Position numbers and translations under genes: made by a program. Positions 28,540 through 38,201 of a stretch of DNA of 64,000 nucleotides are shown piece after piece; the stretch's first letter is position 1; each line of letters opens with the position of its first letter. The stretch is from Turneriella sp942492915 (GTDB lineage: Bacteria > Spirochaetota > Leptospiria > Turneriellales > Turneriellaceae). Where the stretch lies: positions 1,798,001 to 1,862,000 of the forward strand of contig OW818662.1 of assembly GCA_942492915.1 (NCBI GenBank), in the 5' to 3' direction. Below the pieces are notes generated by a model. It did no database searches, was not told the DNA's origin, and saw only the letters and a program-made list of their open reading frames with translations.

Positions 28540-30624
28540 ATGCGCGTGCTGGTGACTGTATTTGCGTTTATCACGGTCACTGCTGCGCCTGCGCTTGATT
28601 TCTCAGAATACAGTGCCGAAACGGGCACCTATAATCTGAAGGGGCATGTTTATTATTATTTCGAAGAATACAACGAACAGCAGCCGCACGAAGCGCTTGA
28701 ACTGCTGAAGAACGGACATTTCACCAGATCTGATTCAGCGAGACTCTCGCTCGGCTACACGGGCCAGGCCGTCTGGGTTGCAGTCCCTTTCACCTGGCGC
28801 GAAAACCGGCAGGCCACACTCATGCTCGAGATCACGGCGCTCATTGACAAGATACAGTTCAGCTACGTGAGCGAGCGCGGTCTGATTATCGAGAGCGTCT
28901 TGACCGGCCGCGATTTTCCGGTAAGCTCGCGCGGGCTAAGCCACCACAATTTCGTTTTCCCTGTCACCGTTGATAAACCATTTCCCGTTACCGTAAAACG
29001 CGGTGCTGCCAACGAACCTGCAGCGACGCGTGGCATTATTCTCATGCGCTTGCAAAGCCAGGGCAGCATGCTTGTGCCGCTCAAACTCATGCACGAAGCG
29101 CAGTTTCATAGGGTTGATCATATCGAACAACTCGTTTTCGGGCTCTATTTCGGCATCATGCTTGTCATGGTACTCTATAATCTGTTTCTCTACGCTTCGA
29201 CGCGTGAGCGTTCGTATGCATTTTATGTTTTTTACATTCTGTTTTTTGCTTTGTTCCAGTTCGCGCTTTGGGGATATTTCCACGAAATAATTTTACCCGA
29301 ATCGCCCCGGCTCGCGAAATACCTGTTACCGGTGTTTTTGCATCTGGCCACCATCTTTCAGCTGCTTTTTGCAACGCAGTTCTTTCAGGCGCGGCCGCTC
29401 GTGCCAAATCAATACAAGTTTGCAGGTATTTTATCGTTTCTGACATTTGTTTCGCTGATTACCGGTTCGTTTCTGCCCTATCGCCTGTTTATCACCATAG
29501 GTATTTTTACGGGATCGGGAGCAGCGCTCGCGATTTTTGCGATGGCGCTCACTCTTTATGTGAAAAAGGTTAAGACTGCCCGCTATTTTCTGATCGCCTA
29601 TTCTACTCTGATCGCCGGCGTCGTGTTTCTGACGCTGCGCAATCTGGGAGTGATCAACTATTCGTTCATCAGCACCTATTCGGCGCAAATCGGTTCGGCG
29701 CTCGAAGTTATCTTGCTTTCCCTCGCGCTCGCCGATAAGATTAATATTTGGCGCGACGAAAAAGAAAAAGCACAAAAGCAGGTCATCGACCGCGAACGCG
29801 AAATGAATCGCACCTTTCAGCGCTTTGTGCCGCAGAAGTTTCTCGAGCTTGCGGGCGAATCAGATTTCACCCGGCTTGAACTCGGAAAATCGACGACACG
29901 CGATATCACGATACTCTTTTCAGATATCAGACAATTTACCTCGCTCTCAGAATCGATGACGCCTGAGCAAAGTTTCCGTTTTCTTAATTCATATCTGAGC
30001 CGCATGGGCCCGATAATTCGCGAACACGGCGGCTTCATTGATAAGTTCATCGGCGACGCGATCATGGCACTTTTTCCTGAAGCACACGGAAGTGCAAAGT
30101 CTGAGGCGGGCACGATGCCCTCTTCGCCTCAGACCGAGGGGCACGGAGGCCCCGGGGCCAGCGCCGCCAAGGATGGAGTCCCCGCGATGGCCGATGGTCA
30201 TGGAGGCCCCATGGCCAGCGCTGCCACGGATGGCATCGATGCGCGGGCCGAGGGGCACGGAGGCAGCGTCGGCGCTGCTCGGGCTGCACTCGCCATGCGC
30301 CTTGAGCTCAAGAAATACAACGAGCACCGAATGACGCAAAATTACCTGCCGATCGATATCGGCATTGGTATCCATACGGGCTCGGTGCGCCTCGGCACTA
30401 TCGGCGAGAACGAACGCTGGGAGGGCACGGTCATCGGTGACACAGTGAACCTCGCTTCGCGGATTGAGAGCCTTTCATCGACCTTCTCGGCTCCCATTGT
30501 TATCAGCGAGGCCTTGCTGAATGTTCTGCCCAAAGACATGCCAACGCGAGAGCTCGACACAATGCGCGTTAAGGGTAAAAAGAACCCGGTACGGGTCTAC
30601 GAACTGCTCGATCATGAAAGCTGA
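28540..30624 (+). CDS. Membrane adenylate/guanylate cyclase with 7TMR-DISM sensor and an inserted 19-residue repeat
   Basis: 694 residues. A signal peptide (1-19) leads to a periplasmic DISMED2-like beta domain (about 30-165). Seven membrane helices of the 7TMR-DISM type follow (about 190-400), then a coiled linker (EKEKAQKQVIDREREMNRTF) and a class III cyclase domain (about 455-690). The metal-binding aspartates are D462 (LFSDIRQF) and D506 (FIGDAIMAL). The protein should make cAMP or cGMP in response to an outside ligand. Oddity: between MALFP and AARAALAM, residues 514 to about 585 are a Gly/Ala/His-rich insertion made of 19-residue units (EGHGGPGASAAKDG and variants). The paralogue at 58765 has no such insertion. 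nth overlaps the 3' end by 11 bases. Confidence 0.92.
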   Translation: MRVLVTVFAFITVTAAPALDFSEYSAETGTYNLKGHVYYYFEEYNEQQPHEALELLKNGHFTRSDSARLSLGYTGQAVWVAVPFTWRENRQATLMLEITALIDKIQFSYVSERGLIIESVLTGRDFPVSSRGLSHHNFVFPVTVDKPFPVTVKRGAANEPAATRGIILMRLQSQGSMLVPLKLMHEAQFHRVDHIEQLVFGLYFGIMLVMVLYNLFLYASTRERSYAFYVFYILFFALFQFALWGYFHEIILPESPRLAKYLLPVFLHLATIFQLLFATQFFQARPLVPNQYKFAGILSFLTFVSLITGSFLPYRLFITIGIFTGSGAALAIFAMALTLYVKKVKTARYFLIAYSTLIAGVVFLTLRNLGVINYSFISTYSAQIGSALEVILLSLALADKINIWRDEKEKAQKQVIDREREMNRTFQRFVPQKFLELAGESDFTRLELGKSTTRDITILFSDIRQFTSLSESMTPEQSFRFLNSYLSRMGPIIREHGGFIDKFIGDAIMALFPEAHGSAKSEAGTMPSSPQTEGHGGPGASAAKDGVPAMADGHGGPMASAATDGIDARAEGHGGSVGAARAALAMRLELKKYNEHRMTQNYLPIDIGIGIHTGSVRLGTIGENERWEGTVIGDTVNLASRIESLSSTFSAPIVISEALLNVLPKDMPTRELDTMRVKGKKNPVRVYELLDHES
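30079..30306 (+). repeat. In-frame 57-bp repeat units inside the cyclase gene
   Basis: Units of 57 bases start at 30136, 30193 and 30250 and encode EGHGGPGASAAKDGV..., DGHGGPMASAATDGI... and EGHGGSVGAARAAL.... A more decayed unit of the same length (EAHGSAKSEAGTM...) begins at 30079. The last unit merges into normal cyclase sequence. The first clear unit holds the palindrome GGCCCCGGGGCC. Confidence 0.8.
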
Positions 30625-31264
30625 ACCGAAGCTCAAGAGCAGAGTTCTGAGAATCTTCAAAGCACTCAAGAAGGAGTTTGGCGATCTGGCCTGTCCTCTC
30701 ACGTTCGCCACGACGGAACAACTGGCCGTTGCGGTCATTCTTTCGGCTCAATGCACTGATGAGAGGGTGAACCTTGTGACTCCCGAACTGTTCGCCCGTT
30801 TCCCTGATATGCCGGCGCTCGCCGGAGCGCGCATCGAAGAGCTTGAGAAGCTCATCTACAGCACCGGTTTTTTTCGCAATAAAGCAAGAAACATTCAGGC
30901 ACTGGCGCAACTGCTGGTAGCTGACTATGACGGCAAGATCCCAGCGGATTTTGAGACGCTGACCCGCCTGCCTGGAATCGGGCGAAAAACGGCAAACGTC
31001 ATTATGGCCGAGGCGTTTCACCAGGCGCCGGGAATCACTGTGGACACTCATGTCAAGCGCATCTGCCGATTGCTGGGGCTGACAGAAAGTGACAATGCGG
31101 TTATCGTAGAGCGTGAACTGATGCAGATTTTCCCGCAGACGCTTTGGCGCGATCTGCCGTTACTCATAATTTTTCACGGACGCAAGACCTGCATTGCCCG
31201 CAGGCCGAAATGCAGCGACTGCGTGCTGTTGCGCCTCTGCCCTTCCGCCAATGCCTTCAAATAA
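30614..31264 (+). CDS. nth: Endonuclease III (DNA glycosylase / AP lyase)
   Basis: 216 residues from ATG 30614; a longer frame lies wholly inside the cyclase gene. Endonuclease III removes oxidised pyrimidines and nicks at the abasic site. Visible: LSAQCTDERVN, the helix-hairpin-helix LTRLPGIGRKTANVIM with the catalytic Lys, VDTHVKRICRLLGL with the catalytic Asp, and a C-terminal iron-sulfur cluster site C-x6-C-x2-C-x5-C (CIARRPKCSDCVLLRLC). The length and layout are standard. It overlaps the cyclase stop by 11 bases, which suggests translational coupling. Confidence 0.96.
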   Translation: MKAEPKLKSRVLRIFKALKKEFGDLACPLTFATTEQLAVAVILSAQCTDERVNLVTPELFARFPDMPALAGARIEELEKLIYSTGFFRNKARNIQALAQLLVADYDGKIPADFETLTRLPGIGRKTANVIMAEAFHQAPGITVDTHVKRICRLLGLTESDNAVIVERELMQIFPQTLWRDLPLLIIFHGRKTCIARRPKCSDCVLLRLCPSANAFK

Positions 31265-31309
31265 ATAAGAATTGGCTTGGCAAAATGGCGTTGAGGCTTA
31301 AACAGTGCG

Positions 31310-31705
31310 ATGCAATCAGCACGCCTATACATCCGCAAATTGGGTCTGGTGCTGCTTGCTGCCTATTTCTTGCTCGCGGCAGCCTTGCAGTATAACGACC
31401 GTGACCCGCTGCACTGGATTCTGCTCTATGCTAGTTCATCGCTGCTCTGCGCAGCCGCGCTGATGAGACGCCGCATAAACACCCTTGCTTGGATCATCAC
31501 CGGAATGGCGCTCACAGAGATGTCGATTACCGCAGATGGTCTGATGCAATGGCTGAGGTCCGGGGGAGAGAATATTCTGACGACGCAGATGTCTGCAGCC
31601 AAACCCTACATTGAACTGACACGCGAATTTCTTGGCGCGTTGATCAGTTTTGCTGTTGCATTGGTATTGCTCCGTTCGCAGCGCGGGCAATCGACGAGCC
31701 CTTAA
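31310..31705 (+). CDS. TMEM220-like small membrane protein
   Basis: 131 residues with three to four hydrophobic helices. The segment LQYNDRDPLHWILLYASS matches the signature of the TMEM220 family, which is found in animals and many bacteria and has no known function. The start at 31310 gives a sensible first helix (LGLVLLAAYFLLAAAL). The gene is in the same direction as nth and the desaturase and may be in their transcript. Confidence 0.75.
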   Translation: MQSARLYIRKLGLVLLAAYFLLAAALQYNDRDPLHWILLYASSSLLCAAALMRRRINTLAWIITGMALTEMSITADGLMQWLRSGGENILTTQMSAAKPYIELTREFLGALISFAVALVLLRSQRGQSTSP

Positions 31706-31805
31706 TCGAAGAACCAGACCGGCACTACAATACGCAGGCCGCGTTTTTCTTGTGCGCGCATCGCCAATGATCTTCTTGTACTTCAAGACAGAGAGTGGCT
31801 CGATC

Positions 31806-32690
31806 ATGAATTTTAAACATGCGTCAATGAGATTCGTGTCAACGCTTCTGGCAATTGCCACCGACTGGTTGATAATTGGTTGCTCCGTCGCTGCGAGCGA
31901 ACGATGGTTTTCAGTTCCAGGCTGCACCCTCGCAATCATTATTATTGCGTCGCGCCAGCACGCACTGGGGGTACTCGCGCACGAAGCTATCCATTGGCCT
32001 CCGGGAAAATACCGGGCGGCTGGGGTTGCGCTCTGTAAATTCTTCTGCGCATGGCCGATACTGATGCATTTTGAGAGTTTTCGGCAGATTCATCTCGCAC
32101 ACCACCAACATCTTTTGACAGAGCGCGATCCCGATTTTGTGCGCAATCGGCCCAAAGATCTTTATGCCGCGCGAAACCTGATTCAGGTTCTGCAATATCT
32201 GACAGGTCTCAATCGCAAGACCAGGCATGACGGCCAGAAGACGGGCAGTGGATTGCTCAAAATCAGCCGGGGTATGCTCGTTACGTGGGCTGCTGCGGCA
32301 GTCATCATGTGGATTTCAGGCGCCTCAGTACTTTTTGTGCTCTACTGGGTCTTGCCGCTCTTCACGGTATTTATAGGTCTGGTGCGAATTCGGGGCCTAC
32401 TCGACCATACGGGCATACCGGCCGAAACCGGGGCGACGACGCGCACGACCCGTGGCAACCCTATCAGCAATTTTCTTTTCTTACCGCATGCCATCGGCCT
32501 GCACGGCCAACACCACCAAAATCCGCATTTACCCTGGTATCAGCTTCGCGGTGTGAATTCAGGCGCAATGCATTGGCATACCAGCCAGGGAATTCTGGCA
32601 GGTATATTCGAAGTACTTGCAGCTACGCGTTGGCTAAAACAAAAACGCGGCACAAACCCAGGCTCATCATCCGCAGAAAAAAGACGCTGA
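31806..32690 (+). CDS. Fatty acid desaturase-family membrane protein
   Basis: 294 residues from ATG 31806; ATG 31767 is an in-frame alternative and neither has a strong ribosome site. Three histidine clusters bind the di-iron centre: HEAIH, HLAHHQH and HGQHH (GLHGQHHQNPHLPWYQL). Four membrane helices surround them. The layout fits desaturases and related hydroxylases or ketolases acting on lipids in the membrane. The substrate is not visible. The 3' end overlaps the convergent GNAT gene by 24 bases. Confidence 0.88.
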   Translation: MNFKHASMRFVSTLLAIATDWLIIGCSVAASERWFSVPGCTLAIIIIASRQHALGVLAHEAIHWPPGKYRAAGVALCKFFCAWPILMHFESFRQIHLAHHQHLLTERDPDFVRNRPKDLYAARNLIQVLQYLTGLNRKTRHDGQKTGSGLLKISRGMLVTWAAAAVIMWISGASVLFVLYWVLPLFTVFIGLVRIRGLLDHTGIPAETGATTRTTRGNPISNFLFLPHAIGLHGQHHQNPHLPWYQLRGVNSGAMHWHTSQGILAGIFEVLAATRWLKQKRGTNPGSSSAEKRR

Positions 32691-33650
32691 CGCGACCGCT
32701 GCGCCGCGGGAATCATAACCAGCGAACACAAATGCCGCGATGTGGTCACGGCGTCTGATCTGCAGCGCACGCAGCCGGACAATTTCAGAACCGGATTTCT
32801 GATAGACCACCCACCTCTGGGGCTTGCGTGCGCCTGCACGCGACCCAACCCATGCAAGCAGGCTTTTCTGCAGATTATCCTCAAATATAATTTCATTCCC
32901 TTCCCTGCCGATTCTCGCGAGAAAGAGATGAATATGTGCAGTGGCCGACGCTGCCGCAGGTTCGCATCCCACAAAACGCACGAGGTCGCGCTGGATCACA
33001 GTGTTCGTCGCCTGAGTTTTCGCCAAAAAGTATCTGATTCCCCGCTCGCGCAGACGCTGCTCGACTCTGCGGGTTGCTTCGACCAGCAGCAAGTTTCGCT
33101 GCCGAATGCCTGCTGCGGCTGAGATCGCTGCAATGGCAAGTTCCGCTGTGTTTTGCGAGTAAGAATAACCCAGTACGCCTACTATCCGCGAGAATTGGCG
33201 CACAACAAACACCCCTTGTTCGGCAATTCGCGCAAGTTCTTCAAGCCAACTGAACATGCCTTTGGCCGCTGCCGTATTCTGCAGATAGGGACTTTGCTGG
33301 TAATGGCCGGGGTACTCTGTAAAATTTTCCATGCAGATATCACTGATAGCGGCCCAATCATTAGCGCGCACTTCTGCGACCTCACAATCGATGCCGGTTT
33401 CGGCCATCATGTTGTCGGGGCGCAATTCTTTTCTGAAGCTCAGAATATGATCGCGAAGCTCTGCATCAAATGGCCTGATCAGTAAGACCGGGCATTTCTG
33501 CATGCGCGCAACCGTGTCCCGCACGACCACAAGATCAGCTGGCGGATCACAGGCGAGCAAAGTATCGGCATCAGCACCTGATGCATCTGCCCGCCAGATA
33601 TTCAGTCCGAAGGTCGCGCTTTCTTCACCCGAAAACTGGAGTATCGGCAC
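32667..33650 (-). CDS. GNAT-fold acetyltransferase-like protein
   Basis: 327 residues from a GTG start. The middle (about 90-245) looks like an acetyltransferase fold: EVAEVRANDWAAISDICMEN, GVFVVRQFSRIVGVLGYSYS, and TAELAIAAISAAAGIRQRNLL at the usual acyl-CoA-binding site, then a C-terminal beta-strand. The segment DLVVVRDTVARM at the N-terminus recalls the two-domain WecD type. The usual RxxGxG/A loop is not clear. The last 65 residues are basic and of low quality, so the true end may be different. It is the last gene of the leftward miaB operon. Confidence 0.55.
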   Translation of the reverse strand: MPILQFSGEESATFGLNIWRADASGADADTLLACDPPADLVVVRDTVARMQKCPVLLIRPFDAELRDHILSFRKELRPDNMMAETGIDCEVAEVRANDWAAISDICMENFTEYPGHYQQSPYLQNTAAAKGMFSWLEELARIAEQGVFVVRQFSRIVGVLGYSYSQNTAELAIAAISAAAGIRQRNLLLVEATRRVEQRLRERGIRYFLAKTQATNTVIQRDLVRFVGCEPAAASATAHIHLFLARIGREGNEIIFEDNLQKSLLAWVGSRAGARKPQRWVVYQKSGSEIVRLRALQIRRRDHIAAFVFAGYDSRGAAVASASFFCG

Positions 33651-33671
33651 CGCGAATTTCCACCAGGCCTA

Positions 33672-34388
33672 TCAGGGTAAAGCGGCAGAATCAGGCGGTG
33701 GCCCCGAAGAAGGCCGCTTATCGAGAACTTTCCAAGGGTTCTGCGCCAGTTCTTTGGTGAACTTATCGAGGGTACCCGAAGTACTGCGGATATTACGCAT
33801 AATCGCAACAATTTCGCCCTGCGATGAATCTAGCAGACTGTTAACCTTTGCAATAGAACCGTTCAGATTGGTAAGCAGTAACTTGATATCATTCTTGTTA
33901 TCGCCGGCAAGCGTCGCAAAAGTTTCGACCAACCGGTTAATCGTACCTACCAGATTCGAAATCTGCGAAACCATTTGTTCCAGATTCACGATGTTAGTGG
34001 CAAACAGGGTATCTTGTCTTTTGAGTATGTACTTTTTAGCTAATGAAGGCATCAGATCCAGCACCGCGTCACCGATCACATTCTGGTTGGTGATGTTCAC
34101 ACGCGTACCCTGATAGATAATAAACTCTTTGTTGATCAGCACGCGCGCTTTAAAATGCAAATCTGTCCCATAGATGGGCACGACATCTTTGACTTCGCCG
34201 ATGGTGTAGTTCTTAATTCTAATCTGCGTACCTTTTTTGACGCCGGCGAGTTTCTCAAACCTCACCCAATATTCGGTACGGTCGTCGAGCAGGTTGTAAC
34301 CGGCGATAAAGAGCAGCACCGAAAGCCCAAAGACAGTACCCACAAGCACAAAAAGACCGGTAAAAATATCATTCCGTTCAAATTTCAT
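33672..34388 (-). CDS. MCE/MlaD-family protein
   Basis: 238 residues. One N-terminal membrane helix (about 8-30) anchors a periplasmic MCE domain (YWVRFEKLAGVKKGTQIRIK and ITNQNVIGDAVLDLMP). A helical tail (NLEQMVSQISNLVGTINRLV) follows. MCE proteins form rings that pass lipids between the inner and outer membranes with an ATPase and a permease. The ATG overlaps the stop of the upstream ATPase by four bases, so they are coupled. No MlaE-type permease lies in this operon. Confidence 0.88.
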   Translation of the reverse strand: MKFERNDIFTGLFVLVGTVFGLSVLLFIAGYNLLDDRTEYWVRFEKLAGVKKGTQIRIKNYTIGEVKDVVPIYGTDLHFKARVLINKEFIIYQGTRVNITNQNVIGDAVLDLMPSLAKKYILKRQDTLFATNIVNLEQMVSQISNLVGTINRLVETFATLAGDNKNDIKLLLTNLNGSIAKVNSLLDSSQGEIVAIMRNIRSTSGTLDKFTKELAQNPWKVLDKRPSSGPPPDSAALP

Positions 34389-35158
34389 ATTGCCTCATTG
34401 AACGCACGCATCGCTCCCTTAGTGGCAAAGTTACGATACTGGTCAAGAAAAACATTGTCTGCAATATTAAGATCGGCAATTTTGCCGTCAAAGACGACTT
34501 CTCCGCGGTAGAGCAGCATGAATTTCAGGTCGCGGGCTTCAAAAACCCGGGGGTAATAAGTCGAGATAATGTGCGCGATCTGCCTCGCCTGAATATCTTC
34601 AAACACAAGCTCGAGTATGCGCCGCGAAGCAAGCGGGCAAAGACCATCGAAGACCATGTCGAGCAGCAAAACGCGCGGTTCTACGATGAGAGCCCGTATT
34701 AGTGCAGTGCGAATCGTCTCTGAGGGCGAAAGCGCGACCGGTCTTGCTCTGATCTTGTGGCTAAGCTCGTATCGATCAATCCAGAATTCGGCTGCGGCGA
34801 ACAGCGCGTCGTCTTTCATGTCGGTATGATAGCGCAGCGGCAGAATAATATTTTCGAGCACCGAAAGGTTATTGATGAGACCCGCTGTCTGCGTCACATA
34901 GCCAATGGAAAATCGCAGGCGCTCAATCTCTTCTTCTTGCTGCAGTCTAAGATTGATTTTGTCATGAAAAATCTGCCCAGCACGCGGCAGGTATTTTGCC
35001 ATAATGAGACCCATAATCTGGCTTTTGCCGCTGCCTTCGGGCCCGGCGATGACCAGCCCTTCACCCCGAGCCAGCGAAAAACTGATATTGTCTACATGGT
35101 CACGAACGATGTCGTTTCCGTACCATACATTTTCAAATCTGAGGATCTCGTCAGACAT
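34385..35158 (-). CDS. Degenerate Mla-type ABC ATPase
   Basis: 257 residues with an ABC ATPase fold. The Walker A (GPEGSGKS) and Q-loop (GYVTQTAGL) are intact. The signature is LSPSE instead of LSGGQ. Walker B reads LLLDMVFDG, so the catalytic Glu is Met. The D-loop is GLCPLA instead of the GLDP type. The H-loop region reads HIISTYYPR with no switch His. Nucleotide binding is likely but normal hydrolysis is doubtful. It overlaps miaB upstream by eight bases and the MlaD gene downstream by four. Role: retrograde or anterograde phospholipid transport, if it still works. Confidence 0.85.
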   Translation of the reverse strand: MSDEILRFENVWYGNDIVRDHVDNISFSLARGEGLVIAGPEGSGKSQIMGLIMAKYLPRAGQIFHDKINLRLQQEEEIERLRFSIGYVTQTAGLINNLSVLENIILPLRYHTDMKDDALFAAAEFWIDRYELSHKIRARPVALSPSETIRTALIRALIVEPRVLLLDMVFDGLCPLASRRILELVFEDIQARQIAHIISTYYPRVFEARDLKFMLLYRGEVVFDGKIADLNIADNVFLDQYRNFATKGAMRAFNEAI

Positions 35159-36536
35159 GCAGCCTTTTGCCGTGAAGAACCTGGCTCGAAGCGCCGGTAA
35201 TAGTCAACTTCAGCAGCGTTCCATGGAAAGCATCGACAACCTCGCCCGGATCGAAAACTACTTTTCTGCCATTGCTCATGCGGCCTATCCATTCGGCGGC
35301 GTTGCGCCGCGACGGTTGCTCTGCCAGAACCTCTACGGTTTGCCCCACGTACCGCAGGTTATTGGTATGCGATCTCTTCAGCTGCAGGTCAATCATACGC
35401 GCAAGGCGTTCTTTCTTCACTGCCTCGGGCACGTCGTCGGGGTAAAGGCGCTGTGCGATAGTGCCCTTTCTTTCAGAGTACGCAAACATAAATGCAGAGT
35501 CGAAATCTGCCAGGCGCATAACTTCGAGCGTCTCTTCGAAATCCGCATCGCTTTCACCGGGAAAACCGACAATCACATCTGAGCTGATCGCAACGTCGGG
35601 CACCCGGTCGCGCACACTCTTCACGATTTCGAGAAACGTTTCGCGGGTGTAGTTACGTTTCATACGGCGCAGCGTGGTGTTGGCGCCGGCCTGCAACGGC
35701 ATGTGTACCTGGTTGCAGAAGCGGGGCTCTGCCGCCATCAGCTCAATCAGTTCCAAGGGAAAATCTTTCGGGTGGGGAGAACTGAAATAGATGCGGGGAA
35801 TCGTCGTGCGCTCAAGCAGGGCGTTGATGAGATCGATGAAACTTGCATTCTCATGGCGGTATGAGTTGACGTTTTGCCCAAGTAAAACGACGGTCTTGAC
35901 TCCATTGTCGGCGAGTGATTGTACCTCGCTCACTATACTGTCGACAGGTCGCGAGCGCTCGCGGCCTCGCGTATACGGCACAACGCAAAAGGCGCAGAAG
36001 TTATCACAGCCGCGCTGTATCGTTACAGAAGCCGTGATCTTGCTGTCACGGTACCGCATGTGGTGCTCGAACGTGGGCACAATGTCATCGTAGGTTTCAA
36101 TGCGTGAAAGATTCAGAAAACTTCGCGCTGAAACGTCGTCTTGCGGATTAACGGGCGCATCGACGAGGGTGGCGAGATTGCGCAAGGCGTCGGGCCCCAT
36201 GATAAAGTCAACGGGCAAATTCTCATAGAGCAGGTCTTCGCGCAGGTTCTGCGCCATACAACCCAGCACCCCTACTTTTGCCCCGCGTTTGTGAAAGCGG
36301 CTGAGTTCGCGCAGCCTGTTGTAGACCTTTTGGTGTGCATTTTCGCGTATCGCGCAGGTATTGAGCAGAATGATGTCGGCTGCGGCCGGGTCGGCAGTCT
36401 GTCGGGCATTGGATTCAAGAATCTTACCCGCGAGCAGCGAGTCATATTCATTCATCTGGCAGCCGTACGTCTCAATGTAAAACTGCTTGCTCGATTTGTC
36501 TGTGACCGGGGTCACCTCGGGGATATTATGACTCAC
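35151..36536 (-). CDS. miaB: tRNA-2-methylthio-N6-dimethylallyladenosine synthase
   Basis: 461 residues. MiaB is a radical-SAM enzyme that adds a methylthio group to i6A37 of tRNAs reading UNN codons. The N-terminal domain has the first cluster ligands (YIETYGCQMN and later cysteines in LLNTCAIREN and VGVLGCMAQ). The radical-SAM cluster is RGCDNFCAFCVVPYTRGRE, the CxxxCxxC motif. The C-terminal TRAM domain follows (YVGQTVEVLAEQP to FDPGEVVDAF). It is the first gene of a leftward operon that goes on into lipid-transport genes. Confidence 0.95.
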   Translation of the reverse strand: MSHNIPEVTPVTDKSSKQFYIETYGCQMNEYDSLLAGKILESNARQTADPAAADIILLNTCAIRENAHQKVYNRLRELSRFHKRGAKVGVLGCMAQNLREDLLYENLPVDFIMGPDALRNLATLVDAPVNPQDDVSARSFLNLSRIETYDDIVPTFEHHMRYRDSKITASVTIQRGCDNFCAFCVVPYTRGRERSRPVDSIVSEVQSLADNGVKTVVLLGQNVNSYRHENASFIDLINALLERTTIPRIYFSSPHPKDFPLELIELMAAEPRFCNQVHMPLQAGANTTLRRMKRNYTRETFLEIVKSVRDRVPDVAISSDVIVGFPGESDADFEETLEVMRLADFDSAFMFAYSERKGTIAQRLYPDDVPEAVKKERLARMIDLQLKRSHTNNLRYVGQTVEVLAEQPSRRNAAEWIGRMSNGRKVVFDPGEVVDAFHGTLLKLTITGASSQVLHGKRLHV

Positions 36537-36673
36537 TCGAGCTGAGTATATCGTTCTGAAACAGCGCGAAAACTCTTTTTGTTATTCGCACGCGTTATCG
36601 TTTGACTTTTCAAGGGGCGTACAGGCAGTCAGCTTCAGGCGCATTGACGCATCGTCGTTGTCGCGCCCCGTTC

Positions 36674-36679
36674 AGGAGG
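36674..36679 (+). promoter_or_regulatory. Strong Shine-Dalgarno of the small secreted protein
   Basis: AGGAGG sits ten bases before the ATG at 36690. It is the best ribosome site in the window and suggests that this small protein is abundant. Confidence 0.7.
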
Positions 36680-36689
36680 AGATCCGAAT

Positions 36690-37034
36690 ATGAAAAAAAT
36701 GATAATTGCAGGTTTGGTAGCGCTGCTCGCTCCTTTGGCAAGCGTTTACGCCGAAGGCGTCGGTGGCACGTACCACGTAGAAGGTAAGAACCCGGGCGGC
36801 GGTCGCTATGAGGGCACCGTCGTGATTTCGGGCGATGCCACCTCTGGTTACAGCTTTCAATGGACCATCGGTGAAAGCCAGTATTCAGGCACGGGCACGC
36901 TCGCAGATGACACGCTCACTGTAGATTGGGGCGAACCCGACCCGGTAGTTTACAAAGTTTCGGCCGACGGTTCTGAACTGAAGGGTCGCTGGGGACCAAA
37001 AGGCAAAGGCAAAGAAAAACTCACCCGACAGTAA
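36690..37034 (+). CDS. Small secreted beta-rich protein of unknown function
   Basis: 114 residues. A clean signal peptide ends near AxA (ASVYA, cut after residue 21). The mature part is Gly-rich and beta-like: GTYHVEGKNPGGGRYEGTVV, GYSFQWTIGESQYSGTGTL and DGSELKGRWGPKG. The repeat of a Gly-x-Tyr/Trp pattern suggests a small beta-sandwich or lipocalin-like fold. I do not recognise a function. The strong ribosome site and the terminator behind it mark an independent, well expressed gene. Confidence 0.85.
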   Translation: MKKMIIAGLVALLAPLASVYAEGVGGTYHVEGKNPGGGRYEGTVVISGDATSGYSFQWTIGESQYSGTGTLADDTLTVDWGEPDPVVYKVSADGSELKGRWGPKGKGKEKLTRQ

Positions 37035-37054
37035 TTGAACTTCTAATCACTGTC

Positions 37055-37102
37055 CAATGCATCTTGGTCTGGCGATTATCCCGCCAGGACAAGATGCATA
37101 TT
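37055..37102. terminator. Bidirectional hairpin between convergent genes
   Basis: TGCATCTTG pairs with CAAGATGCA and CTGGCG with CGCCAG, with a GT/GA mismatch between them. The loop is about eight bases. It lies between the stop of the small secreted protein and that of fliM and probably serves both. Confidence 0.6.
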
Positions 37103-37113
37103 GTTAGATTTCG

Positions 37114-38142
<1,029 letters not shown>

Positions 38143-38201
38143 TTATTTCCCTTGAGGTTCAACAGCCATTGCTGAGCTTGCCAAACCTTCATTGTTTATC
38201 C

